Assembly (NCBI GenBank): GCA_002104945.1
Contig: MCFH01000001.1
Location: 2,328,501 to 2,392,500, forward strand
DNA length: 64,000 nucleotides
Source: Piromyces finnis
Taxonomy: Eukaryota > Neocallimastigomycota > Neocallimastigomycetes > Neocallimastigales > Neocallimastigaceae
Direction: 5' to 3'
The position numbers and the translations under genes are program-made. A model generated the notes under the pieces. That model was not told the origin of the DNA, ran no database searches, and worked only from the letters and a program-made list of their open reading frames with translations. The first letter of the stretch is position 1, and each line of letters starts with the position of its first letter. This document shows positions 40,168-51,061 of this stretch, one piece after another.

Positions 40168-41241
40168 TTAATTTAATACAATTTCAAAATTATTAGTATT
40201 TAACTTAAAGAAATGTTCATAAAAGTTGTTATTTGTTTTAGCAAAATGACTAGTAGCAAATATATTAATTATACCATTAAAATATTTTTCTTCATTACAA
40301 TTTCCTAATTCTAAAGTAACTGCCAAGTTATCAGAGAGAGTATCATTTAACACAGCATAATAACCAGTTTTATAAATTTGTTGAATGTAATCTTCTTCTG
40401 AATTATTGAAAAAAGTAACCATTTTGTAGAATTTGTCAGTTTTATAAATATATACAAGAACATTATATGGATTGACTTTTATTATTTGGACATTTGATCG
40501 ATTCTCTTGATAAAATTTAAAATGTTCTTTTATTTCATAAATATTTGTTCCATACTTTATATAATCAATTTTAATTTTTAAAGATGATTTTGAAACAGTA
40601 TTTTCACTGTTAATTTTTTTGTCTTCTGATGTTTTTTTGGAGAAGAAATTAAATAAATATGTAAGAATATTTTCTAATAAAGTTCTAAATATTATAATAT
40701 TTTTTAATAATTTTTCCATATTATTATTTAAAGATTCCATATTATTGCTTAAATATTCCAACTTTTCATTTTGGTAATCATTCTTTTGGTTTATATTATC
40801 CAAAATATCATTATTGCTCTTACGATATTTATTAAGAGTCAATTCAAGTTCATGTGAATTATGTCCAATAATTTTATTTTTAATTAAAAGAGTTAATGAA
40901 CTATCATTAATTTCTTTTATATTTATTGAACATTCTTTATCTCTGTCTTCTATTGTATTGTTCTTTGTTTTATCAATGATATCTATGATGAGAAAAAAAA
41001 TATTTTCAATTTTAGGATATATTTCTAGCATTTTATTATTAAGATCCTTAAAATCGTTAATATTCATTATTACTTTAAAAGTATAATTTAACAACACATT
41101 CGCATTATAAACTTCGAACTCTACAACCATATTCTTATCTATTTTTTTTAAATCAACAGATAAAATATATATTTCATTATTATACGTTAACTCAGTTTTC
41201 TTTTTTGTTAATGTTTTTTTAAAATCTTCAGTAACATTCAT
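40168..41241 (-). CDS. Unrecognised protein with N- and C-terminal globular parts and a central coiled coil
   Basis: A 357-residue single-exon frame with ATG at 41241. I do not recognise it. Residues 1-135 alternate hydrophobic and charged positions (ELTYNNEIYILSV, MVVEFEVYN), suggesting a beta-rich domain. About 140-185 is a predicted amphipathic coiled coil with heptad-like leucines and asparagines (EKLEYLSNNMESLNNNMEKL). About 187-205 is hydrophobic (IIFRTLLENILTYLFNFF), either a membrane-anchoring or a buried helix. The C-terminal third (LKIKIDYIKYGTNIYEI to the end) is again mixed alpha/beta. No signal peptide or catalytic motif was seen. Base use resembles neighbouring real genes and the long frame is free of low complexity, so it is probably a true gene, likely cytoplasmic. 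Confidence 0.7.
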   Translation of the reverse strand: MNVTEDFKKTLTKKKTELTYNNEIYILSVDLKKIDKNMVVEFEVYNANVLLNYTFKVIMNINDFKDLNNKMLEIYPKIENIFFLIIDIIDKTKNNTIEDRDKECSINIKEINDSSLTLLIKNKIIGHNSHELELTLNKYRKSNNDILDNINQKNDYQNEKLEYLSNNMESLNNNMEKLLKNIIIFRTLLENILTYLFNFFSKKTSEDKKINSENTVSKSSLKIKIDYIKYGTNIYEIKEHFKFYQENRSNVQIIKVNPYNVLVYIYKTDKFYKMVTFFNNSEEDYIQQIYKTGYYAVLNDTLSDNLAVTLELGNCNEEKYFNGIINIFATSHFAKTNNNFYEHFFKLNTNNFEIVLN

Positions 41242-42718
41242 TTTTTCTTGTTTAAATTATATTAAAATATCTTAAATTACTTAAATTACTATAATTTTAT
41301 GGCTCAATTATATAAAATGTAACTTTGTAAAAAAAAAGAAGGAAGAAAGAAAGAAATTTTATAAAATATTTTTTTCTTAATTTTATAATTTTCATGTTTT
41401 AATAAATATTAATAAATTAGACATAACTTTTAAAAAAAAAAAAAAAAAAACTCAAAACCAATAATGTAAAAAAAAATAAAGGAATTGCTTTTTAATTAAA
41501 ATATTGGACAAGTTTTTTTTTTAAAATATAAATATTTTAACCAAATAATTAATATCACTAAATATTTATTAATTAAAAAAAAATAAATTTATTTATTTTT
41601 AATGAAAGTCTTTAAAAATATAATTGAAAATAACTTTTGTAATTTCATATAATAAACATATAATAAACACAATAACCAAAATTTTTCATTATTAAGTGTA
41701 TATAAAAATAATCAAAACTGCAAAACTGTTTTTTTTTAAAAAAAAATATTTTATTCATTAACCATAAAAAGAGAAAGTCTAAAAAAAAAATAGGATTGAA
41801 AGTATTGCCGCTTCAATGAAAAATTATAATTTTTAAGACATTCAAAAGTTTTCAAAATTAAATAATTACAAAGTATTAAAATTTAATAATATTTTAAAAA
41901 TATTATTATTATTATTTGTAGATAATAATATTTATTTAAAAAGAATATAAATAAAAAATACTATAAAAGAAAAAAATAAAAATAAAAATGAAAAACCTTT
42001 AAAAAAGCAATATCCTAATTCTTATTCTATTGTTACACAAATTACTTAGAGAAACTCTTTTTATTTAAAGATTCATTATAAATTATAATTAAATATATTT
42101 ATGCAATTCATTTAAAATATTATAAAATACAATTTTGATATATTACCATATATTCTTAATAATCAATAAGTTAAAATAAAAATAACATATGGCTTGAACA
42201 TATTACTATATTAATACGTTTCTTTTATGTTGTAGTATTTTAATATTAGTTTATTTATAATTTATTACATTAGGTGAAAATATTTTATTATTTTAATTAA
42301 TTAATCTTTCTAATAATTACACTTCTTTAATTAATTATATAAAAACCTCTCTAGTTAATTATTAAACATGAATATTTTTATATTATAAAATTCTTATAAT
42401 TAAATATAATTGAATATCAATTATATAATATATGAATAATAATTGAATAGGATATAATATAATATTAAAGTGAAATATTACTATAAAAGGAAAAACTGAT
42501 GTAATACAAATGAGTATTACAAAAAAAAGTAACTTTACATTTAATAATGAATATAGGAATGAATAAATATTAATATATAATATTAATATAAAAGAATATA
42601 ATGGAATATGTACATGTATTCTATAATTAATATAATATATACCAATTATTATATTATTATTATAAAATATTTGATATAAATTTATGAATAATAAAAATTA
42701 TTTTAAATAGTACTAATA
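41242..42718. other. AT-rich intergenic stretch, no gene seen
   Basis: A/T homopolymers (for example an A run near 41432-41450). A short frame starting MKNLK near 41988 is interrupted at once and is not credited. Confidence 0.5.
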
Positions 42719-43126
42719 TGTAACTAGACATATTAGTTTCATATCATTAGTAAATTTTATCTAATATTAAATTTATATAGTTTTTATGTGAAAGAATGTA
42801 ATGTAAATGCATGACAAATATAAGAACATGTAATGTAAAAAACTAATGTGAATATAATCCACATAGTTACAGTCTTATCATTAGACAACTAAGTACTAAG
42901 TAAGCCTCAATTAGTATAAATTGACTATAAATAATTAGACTAGAGAATAGAGAATAATTATTATTAAAAGGAGTTATTCCTTTAGTAAATTTTAATAGTT
43001 AAAAACGACAGGATAAACGTTTTAGTATTTAGACAGAATGGAAATATTGAAAAGTAGTAAAATTATTAATAAAATATATACTATTTACAGTTAAATTCTT
43101 TCTACATAAAAATAGCCCGTATCAGA
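42719..43126 (+). mobile_element. Solo LTR related to the 59.7-kb Ty3/gypsy LTR
   Basis: It aligns by eye over its length to the reverse complement of 59700-60104. Shared blocks include TAATATTAAATTTATATAG near the start, AAGTAAGCCTCA, AACGTTTTAGTATTTAGACA (43018-43037) and TTCTTTCTACATAAAA near the end. It begins TGTAACTAG and ends near CCCGTATCAGA, where the other copy has TATCACA. No internal retroelement sequence flanks it, so it is a solo LTR left by recombination. The terminal dinucleotide and target repeat are degraded. Confidence 0.8.
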
Positions 43127-43416
43127 GTTTTAATTGCATAAATTAAATAATATTCGGACTAAATATATCTAAATTTCTATTTTATTTATTATTTTAAAAA
43201 TATAAGATTTGAATTTTATAATTGAAATTGTATAATTGGGATTAATAATAAATATATAACAAATGTGTACTGTTTAAAATAAAAGTTTTTTTTTTTTTTT
43301 TAATTCTCCATATAAATGATTTTCAAATTAAAACATTAAAAATTAAAAATTAACATATATAAACTAATCCCATTTCCAGAAAAACAAAAATATTAAATCA
43401 AATTAAAAAAATAAAA

Positions 43417-44276
43417 ATGAAAACGTTTCTTTTATAAATTGGATTGTTATTCTTATATTTTTAATTTCAAAAATGTATACAAAGTCAGATCCAAATTTCT
43501 ATATATTTTTAGCTTTTGGTCAAAGTAATATGGAAGGTCAGACTAAAATAACAGAAAAGGAAAAAACGGTAGATGAACGCTTTAAATGCTAGCCACTGGT
43601 GATGGATGTAAAAATCGTACATTAGGAGAATGATATGAAACTGTTCTACCTCTTGCTCATTGTGCTTCTGGTGCAGGTATTGTTGATTATTTTGGTAGAA
43701 AACTAATCTAAGATCTATAAAGATTGGTGCAGCAGTGGTTGGAGTTTCTGGTAGTGATATTCTCCCTTTTGATAAAGATCAGTATCAAAATTATACGAAT
43801 ATAATAGATTATGAATGGTATCAAAAAATTATGAATTATTATGGACGTAATCCATATGGACGTTTAATTGAAATGGGTGAAATCGCAAAAAGAGATAGCG
43901 TAATTAAAGGTATTCTCATGCATCAAGGAGAAAACAATGCAGGTGATGAATTTTGGCTTGAAAAATCAACGTTGTATACGATAATATCATTAAAGATTTA
44001 AATTTAAATGCTGAAGAGGTACTATTCCTTGTTGGTGAAGTAGCACAAACAAATTTAGGTGGAAAAAATGGTCACCATAATGAAATAATTAACAGACTTC
44101 CAGAAATAATACCTACTGTCTATATTATTTCATCTGAAGGTTTAATGCCTATGAAAGATAGACTTCATTTTGCAAGTGAATCTTTTGTTACATTAGGAGA
44201 ACGTTTTGCAGATAAAATGTTAAATATTCTTCAAAGTAACAGTATTAATTTAGAACCTAATCACTACAAAAAATGA
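43417..44276 (+). pseudogene. Dead CE6-like acetyl esterase, first member of a tandem array
   Basis: Clearly homologous to the three downstream esterases: SDPNFYIFLAFGQSNMEGQ (nucleophile Ser kept), AGIVDYFGRKL, NPYGRLIEMGEIAKRD, LMHQGENNAGD, PMKDRLHF (Asp/His pair kept). Broken by a TAA six codons in (KTFL*), a frameshift near 43585, a TGA at the GEW position, a TAA after GRKLI near 43718, and a frameshift near 43975. The catalytic residues survive but the reading frame does not. A degraded tail follows to about 44340. It lies 880 bp upstream of the first intact copy. Confidence 0.9.
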
Positions 44277-45156
44277 AAGTTTTGACTCTAGTACAAAACT
44301 ATTATATTCTTTTAATTACAATACTTTAACCTTTTCACTTTTAATAATTATTAATAATAACAATGAAGAAGATAAGGAATATATCAAAATTTTAAATATA
44401 TCATTCAATTTTTTATTATTTCTTATATTCAAAATATTAAAGATTTTTTTTAAAATATTTTCAAATAATATTAATATAGACCTATATATGCTTTTTTATC
44501 AATAAAATTATAGTAAAAGGTTGTATCCTTTTATCTTATATTTATTAAATAGTATCAAATAATATATAAATAAATATATATTATTTAATTATTTAATACA
44601 AACATCAATTTAATATCAATATGATATAAATTATATAATACATAATAACAAGTTTGTATATAAAGTGTGTTAATAAAATTTCTTTAAAAAAAAAATTTAA
44701 AATATAATTTATAATTTTAATAAAAAAAGTATTTAAAAATGAAAAACACTTTCTTTAAGTTTACTTTTTTTTTTAAAGCTTTACCATAATACAAAAAGAA
44801 TAATTCTATTTAATATAAAAAGAATAATTCTTTTTACTTTTGAATATGAAAAATCGATTTAAATAAATAAATAAATAAATAAATAAATTAATAAATTTTT
44901 ATAAAACATTATACATTATACATATTGTATACATTTACAATACTTTGAATTTATATAAATGCAGATTTTTTTTTTTTTTTGTTTTTAAATGGTATAATAA
45001 ACAAATTGAAATTTGAAAGTGAAAATTTATATATTATATATTGATACAGATATTTATATATTTATTATTTATTATATCAATTTTAATTTCAAATAAAAAA
45101 AAAAAATTGAATTATTATTATTATTTTTCTTCATTTGTATATAGATAATTATAAAA
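44277..45156. other. AT-rich spacer in the esterase array
   Basis: Contains a repeated AAAAAGAATAATTCT motif near 44807/44829 and an (AATA)n run near 44864-44886. No gene is seen. The right end is the promoter region of the 45157 gene. Confidence 0.5.
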
Positions 45157-46098
45157 ATGAAGAATGCAATTTTGATAAATTTTCTAATTGTTTTAATAGC
45201 AATTACCATGAAAGTAATTTCAAAGCCAGATCCAAATTTTCATATTTATTTAGCTTTTGGTCAAAGTAACATGGAAGGCCAAGCTGATATCGGGGAAAAG
45301 GAATTAACAGTCGATAAGCGTTTTCAATTTATTCCAACTGTTGAAGGATGTAAAAATCGTACTATGGGTAAATGGTATGACGCAATTCCACCGATTACAC
45401 GTTGTAATAATAAAGCAGGAATAGTTGACTATTTTGGAAGAAAGTTAGTTAAAGATTTGCCAAAAAATATTAGAGTTGGTATTGTATCAGTTGCACTTTC
45501 TGGTGCTAATATTCTTCTTTTTAATGAAGATAAATATAAAGAATATCTTAATGCATATAACTATACTTGGTATCAAAACGGTTTAAAAGAATATGGACAC
45601 AATCCATATAAGCGTTTAATTAAAATAGCAAAAATAGCCAAAAAAAAGGGAGTTATTAGAGGTGTTCTTTTTCATCAAGGTGAAAATAATGTTGGTAGTA
45701 ATGATTGGCCTGAAAATGTAAAAATTATATATAATAATATACTTGGGGATTTAAAATTAAAGGCTGAAAAAGTACCACTTCTTGTTGGTGAAATGGTAAG
45801 AAAAGAAAAATGTGGAAGAGCTGGTCAATTTAATGAAATTATTGATACAATTTCTGATATCATACCTACCTCATATATTATTTCATCTGAAGATTTAAAG
45901 CCAAAGCGTGATTGTCTTCATTTTACAAATGATTCTTATGTTACTTTTGGAGAGCGTTATGCAAAACAAATGGAAGATATTCTTCGATTAGATGATGATG
46001 TTTCTAAATCAAGCGCTAATAATAATATAAATTCATATTTCAACAATGTCTCATTTATTTTTGGACTTTTAATAATAATTATTACTATCCTTTTTTAA
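45157..46098 (+). CDS. CE6-like SGNH acetyl esterase (acetylxylan esterase), membrane-anchored
   Basis: A 313-residue single-exon protein. The signal peptide is about 1-23. The SGNH nucleophile block GQSNMEG lies at 35-41 (Ser37), the VSVALSGANI block at about 109-117, HQGENN at 172-177, and the catalytic Asp251/His254 pair in DCLHF. This motif set is that of CE6 / sialate-O-acetylesterase-type enzymes, which remove acetyl groups from xylan and related sugars. The C-terminus has a short Ser/Asn-rich linker, then a hydrophobic run to the last residue (FIFGLLIIIITILF). This resembles a GPI-attachment signal or tail anchor rather than a dockerin. It is diverged from the two downstream copies. 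Intact and intronless, which in this group of fungi would suit a bacterial origin by transfer (inference). Confidence 0.9.
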   Translation: MKNAILINFLIVLIAITMKVISKPDPNFHIYLAFGQSNMEGQADIGEKELTVDKRFQFIPTVEGCKNRTMGKWYDAIPPITRCNNKAGIVDYFGRKLVKDLPKNIRVGIVSVALSGANILLFNEDKYKEYLNAYNYTWYQNGLKEYGHNPYKRLIKIAKIAKKKGVIRGVLFHQGENNVGSNDWPENVKIIYNNILGDLKLKAEKVPLLVGEMVRKEKCGRAGQFNEIIDTISDIIPTSYIISSEDLKPKRDCLHFTNDSYVTFGERYAKQMEDILRLDDDVSKSSANNNINSYFNNVSFIFGLLIIIITILF

Positions 46099-47840
46099 TT
46101 TTGAATCTTTAGTTATCAAACATAACCAATACAAACAAAATAATAAATGAATAATAATAAAAAAAAAGGAACGTTTGTATTTGTTATACCCAAAAAGTAA
46201 AAATAATAATAATAATAATAATAATTTATATTATATTAAAGCATTATAAATATAGATATAATATAAAGTGAAATTATTAGTTTTGGCAGTATTTCCTTTT
46301 TACCAAGTATTTCATTAATTTTTTTAAACCAATAATAGATTCATATTTTTTCTTATTTTTTATTTCCTTTTTTTTTTTTAGTTTTATATAAAGAAATAAA
46401 TTATTTCTTTTATTTAAATAAGCATAATATAATCTTAGTAATCAGAAATAAGTAATATTTTTTTCAATAAATAATTTTTAATATTTATATATATAAAACT
46501 AATAAATAAGTGTACTTTTTTATTATTATTATATTTAATAAATATGTTATATTACTCAAATAGCTATAATAATTTCCAGTACAGCTATTTGAAATAATAA
46601 TTATTTAAAATATTAATTTATTCAAAAGAGAATGGTTACTGTTTTTAATTTTAATCCATTTAAAAAAAATGTATTTTTATGAATAAAAGAAGCATCTCTA
46701 TTTGAATAATTACATAAACAAATTATTAAATTTTGTTATTTCGTATTTATAAAAATCTCAAACTATACTATTAATATGATTTAATATATTGTGCTATCAT
46801 ATTTTATATTTATTCTAATATAAATTATATACTTTATATCTTTTAGTAATTCATTGATCAATTTATAATTAATAAAGGAATAAATATATTAATATAGGGA
46901 AAATAAGTTTTTTATATTGATTTAATTTATAAATTTACAAATTAATACATAATGATTAACTAATCATCAAGCCGTACAATACAATAAATTTTTATGTTAA
47001 ATAACCCTTTATCATTTATTGGTTATGAAATAAAGAAAGAATTTCCACATCCATCCATTATCATAACTATATATATAAAAATAAATTATTTTATTGATAA
47101 TATATTGGAGATTTTACTGTAATTTGATATATAATTAAATTATTATAATAATTATTAAATTCTATTGTATTAAAAAGACATTTCTTTATATCTTTACTAT
47201 ATAATATAAAAAAAAATTATTTTATGGTACTCCAATTATTTTTTCTCTAATTCGTGGTTTATGATAAAAGAATCTTTATCTTTTTTTTTTTAAGACCTTA
47301 CGGATGAATTTAAAAAAGTTTAAAAAATTAACTTTTAACTTTATAAAGAGCTTAGAACTTACGAATGTTAAAATTTAAGAAAATTTATTTTTTAGTATTG
47401 CTGAATTAGATATCACTTTATATTTTGCCATAGTTTAATACAATATTATATTATTTAGTATTAAAGTAAATATAAAACTACTAATATTCATTCTTTTTTA
47501 TTAAAAATATTTTATTTAATTAAAAATTTAATAAAGGAACCAAAATAATAAATAAAAATCACATGACCATTAGAAATTTATCTATTAAAAATCTTTTTTC
47601 ATTATATAAAAAAAAACTTTTGTTTTTAAAAAGCCTATTTTTATATTTTTATTATTATTTTATTTATAAAAGGAATAATAATAAAAGTTAAAAAAAAAAT
47701 AAAAATAAAAATAAATTTCATATAAAAACATAATCATATAGATTTAAATTTAGATTTTAAAAATTAATCTAAAAGACTAAATTGTAAAATTTAATATTAT
47801 ACATATAATATTAAACAATTTTTAATATTCCAGAATAAAC
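46099..47840. other. AT-rich spacer in the esterase array
   Basis: About 1.7 kb, with an (AAT)n run near 46203-46225. No gene remnant was recognised. Confidence 0.5.
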
Positions 47841-48920
47841 ATGAAGATCATTTCCTTAATAAGTATATTAGTCTTTTTTATAACTATATCAACAACAAAG
47901 GTATATGCTGAACCAGATCCTGATTTCCATATTTATTTGGCTTTTGGTCAAAGTAATATGGAAGGTCAAGCTGCTGTTGAAGAAAACGAAAAAACAGTTG
48001 ATAAGCGTTTTCAATTTATTCCAACTGTTGAAGGATGTAAAAATCGTACTATGGGTGAATGGTATGATGCTATTCCACCACTTCCACGTTGTAATGGTAA
48101 AGCAGGAATAGTTGACTATTTTGGAAGAAAAATGGTTAAAGAATTACCAGAAAACATTAGAATTGGTATTGTGGCAGTTGCTGTTTCTGGTGCTAATATT
48201 CTTCTTTTTGATAAAGATAAATATGAAGAATATGTAGATATTGTTGATTTTGAATGGTATGTAAATATTATGAATTCTTACGGACGTAACCCATATGGTC
48301 GTTTAATTGATATGGCAAAGATAGCACAGAAAGATGGAGTTATTAAAGGTATTCTTCTTCATCAAGGTGAAAATAATATTAATGATGAAAAATGGCCTGA
48401 ATATGTAAAAAAAGTATATAATAATATACTTGAAGATTTAAGTTTAAAGTCAGAAGAAGTACCAATTCTTGTTGGAGAAATGGCAAGAACAGAGTTATGT
48501 GGAAAAGCAGGTGAATTTAATGATATTGTTAAAAAGCTTCCAGATGTTTTACCTACTGCTCATATCATTTCATCTAAAGGTTTAAAACCAATGAAGGATT
48601 GCCTTCATTTTTCAAAAGAAGCTTATATTGAATTGGGTGAACGTTTTGCAAATGAAATGCTTAGTATTAAACAAATAAATGGTACTAAGCATTCAAAAAG
48701 TACTAATTCAGAGAGTAATAATTCAGAGAATACTAACTCAGAGAATACAATTTCAGAAAGTACTGATAATAAAAAAAATACTAATAACAAATCAGATGAT
48801 ACTCATAAAGCTAGTAATACCGTTTCTGATTCAAGTTCTAATAAAAAATTAATTTCACGCTTTGGTAATAATACTTTTATTGTTGGACTATTAATTTTTA
48901 TTATTTCAGTTTTTTTTTAA
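47841..48920 (+). CDS. CE6-like SGNH acetyl esterase with long Ser/Asn linker and anchor
   Basis: A 359-residue single-exon protein. Signal peptide to about VYA23; GQSNMEG at 36-42 (Ser38); VAVSGANIL; LLHQGENN; MKDCLHF with the Asp/His pair. After about residue 280 comes a low-complexity linker built of S-T/N-S-E-N repeats, about 50 residues long, then FGNNTFIVGLLIFIISVFF at the very C-terminus, a GPI-type or membrane-anchor signal. Its first 792 bp, from the ATG to codon 264, appear identical to those of the 50087 gene, while the linker and tail are unrelated in sequence. Role inferred: deacetylation of plant xylan at the cell surface. Intact. Confidence 0.92.
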   Translation: MKIISLISILVFFITISTTKVYAEPDPDFHIYLAFGQSNMEGQAAVEENEKTVDKRFQFIPTVEGCKNRTMGEWYDAIPPLPRCNGKAGIVDYFGRKMVKELPENIRIGIVAVAVSGANILLFDKDKYEEYVDIVDFEWYVNIMNSYGRNPYGRLIDMAKIAQKDGVIKGILLHQGENNINDEKWPEYVKKVYNNILEDLSLKSEEVPILVGEMARTELCGKAGEFNDIVKKLPDVLPTAHIISSKGLKPMKDCLHFSKEAYIELGERFANEMLSIKQINGTKHSKSTNSESNNSENTNSENTISESTDNKKNTNNKSDDTHKASNTVSDSSSNKKLISRFGNNTFIVGLLIFIISVFF

Positions 48921-49016
48921 ATATAGAATCTTAATTGGAATATTAATTATTGTTATTTCAGTTTTTTTTTTTTTTTTTAAATATAGACTATTAATTATTG
49001 TTATTTCAGTTTTTTT
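48880..49016 (+). repeat. Three degenerate repeats of the esterase tail-coding segment
   Basis: The sequence encoding the last residues (TTATTTCAGTTTTTTTT plus AAATATAGA) is followed by two further copies of the same wording, spaced about 50-70 bp apart, downstream of the stop codon. The copies vary in T-run length, as expected from slippage and unequal exchange. Confidence 0.8.
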
Positions 49017-50086
49017 TTATTTTTAAATTTAGATTTTAAATTAAATATACTCATACATCTATTATTTATATATTATTTTTTTTTAAAAAAAAATATAAAT
49101 TGCACAATTATATAGTATTAAAAATACATGTATTAATATTACAATGATATTTTTAAATTATACATATTAACCTTAATATTTATTACTTTTCAAACGTTTT
49201 ATTCTATAAATATTATAACATAGCCAATTTTGAATAAAAATGCATTATAAATATTATTTTATAATTTCTCACTCTCTTTTTTTTTATTCCTGGTAATATG
49301 TTATTATATTTAAAGTTTTGTTATTATCATATTCATATAATCATGATTTAAAATGCCCCATGATTTTATATATGAAACAAAAAATAACTTTTTCTATCAA
49401 TGTTATTTAAGTTTTTTTTTTAATAATTCTCCAATAAAAACTACTATTAATAAAAAGATTATTGTTGAAGAAAGCATTTCGTTAAACTATAGCATTTGTT
49501 TTCTTTCTATTTGTTATTCTATAATGCTGAAAGTTTCTTTTTTTTTTTATATTATTATTGAAGCTTTAGTATTTTAAAGTCTAATTCAATAATTATTATA
49601 ATCAAAAACTTTTTAATTATTTATCGAATATATCAATTTAATATATTAAAGATTTATATTAAAATTTTTTAATTTGTTAATATTAATTTTTTTTTTTTTT
49701 TTTGTATTAATGATTTAAATTTATGGGATATTATATATATGAGGTGTATAATTTTACTTTTATAAAAAATTATTATAGAATGTATATTATATACATCCAA
49801 TAATAATTAAAATTTTAATTAAATAAACCAAATCAATAATAATAAATCACATGATATAATTAGAAGAATAATATGTTATAAAAAAAAGTATTCTTTATTA
49901 CTTTATTAAATGTTGTAAAGTCCGTTAAAAATAATTTATTTATTTTTTAAAAAGAGATAATAAAGAATAATAAAAGTAAAATAAATTTATATTGCTTGTG
50001 TAGAAAAAAAAAAATAAAAGCATTAAAATATAGATTTAAACATTTGAAAATTAATTTTAATAAATAAATAAATTAAGAAATTAAAT
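49017..50086. other. AT-rich spacer in the esterase array
   Basis: No gene is credited. A 74-codon open frame at 49353-49577 is low-complexity and hydrophobic, with no homology cue. Confidence 0.5.
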
Positions 50087-51061
50087 ATGAAGATCATTTC
50101 CTTAATAAGTATATTAGTCTTTTTTATAACTATATCAACAACAAAGGTATATGCTGAACCAGATCCTGATTTCCATATTTATTTGGCTTTTGGTCAAAGT
50201 AATATGGAAGGTCAAGCTGCTGTTGAAGAAAACGAAAAAACAGTTGATAAGCGTTTTCAATTTATTCCAACTGTTGAAGGATGTAAAAATCGTACTATGG
50301 GTGAATGGTATGATGCTATTCCACCACTTCCACGTTGTAATGGTAAAGCAGGAATAGTTGACTATTTTGGAAGAAAAATGGTTAAAGAATTACCAGAAAA
50401 CATTAGAATTGGTATTGTGGCAGTTGCTGTTTCTGGTGCTAATATTCTTCTTTTTGATAAAGATAAATATGAAGAATATGTAGATATTGTTGATTTTGAA
50501 TGGTATGTAAATATTATGAATTCTTACGGACGTAACCCATATGGTCGTTTAATTGATATGGCAAAGATAGCACAGAAAGATGGAGTTATTAAAGGTATTC
50601 TTCTTCATCAAGGTGAAAATAATATTAATGATGAAAAATGGCCTGAATATGTAAAAAAAGTATATAATAATATACTTGAAGATTTAAGTTTAAAGTCAGA
50701 AGAAGTACCAATTCTTGTTGGAGAAATGGCAAGAACAGAGTTATGTGGAAAAGCAGGTGAATTTAATGATATTGTTAAAAAGCTTCCAGATGTTTTACCT
50801 ACTGCTCATATCATTTCATCTAAAGGTTTAAAACCAATGAAGGATTGCCTTCATTTTTCAAAAGAAGCTTATATTGAAATCGGCGAACGTTATGCTGATA
50901 AAATGCTTAAAATTCTTAATGGAGAAAATGAAGAAAATGAGGAAAATAGAGAAAATTCTGATTATTCTGATTCAAGTTCCAGTAGTAAATTAATTTTATA
51001 TATTAATATTAACAGTCTACTATTTACATTATTAGTATTAATTATTTCAAATATTTTATGA
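50087..51061 (+). CDS. CE6-like SGNH acetyl esterase, recent copy with short acidic linker
   Basis: A 324-residue single-exon protein. The catalytic region (GQSNMEG with Ser38, HQGENN, DCLHF) appears identical at base level to the 47841 gene through codon 264. It then switches abruptly to a different end, EIGERYADKMLKIL, an E/N-rich linker, a Ser run and a hydrophobic C-terminus (LLFTLLVLIISNIL). The ADKMLxIL wording is closer to the dead first copy (FADKMLNIL) than to its 5' twin (FANEMLSI). The tail therefore appears older than the shared block. Sequence upstream of the ATG is unrelated to the twin. Intact and probably cell-surface anchored. Confidence 0.92.
   Translation: MKIISLISILVFFITISTTKVYAEPDPDFHIYLAFGQSNMEGQAAVEENEKTVDKRFQFIPTVEGCKNRTMGEWYDAIPPLPRCNGKAGIVDYFGRKMVKELPENIRIGIVAVAVSGANILLFDKDKYEEYVDIVDFEWYVNIMNSYGRNPYGRLIDMAKIAQKDGVIKGILLHQGENNINDEKWPEYVKKVYNNILEDLSLKSEEVPILVGEMARTELCGKAGEFNDIVKKLPDVLPTAHIISSKGLKPMKDCLHFSKEAYIEIGERYADKMLKILNGENEENEENRENSDYSDSSSSSKLILYININSLLFTLLVLIISNIL

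Noticed and set aside
40814-41086. 90-codon hydrophobic frame antisense to the orphan gene
   Set aside because: Lies wholly within the 357-codon minus-strand frame, which has better composition and a proper start.
49353-49577. 74-codon frame between esterase copies
   Set aside because: Low-complexity hydrophobic translation with no recognisable domain and atypical composition.
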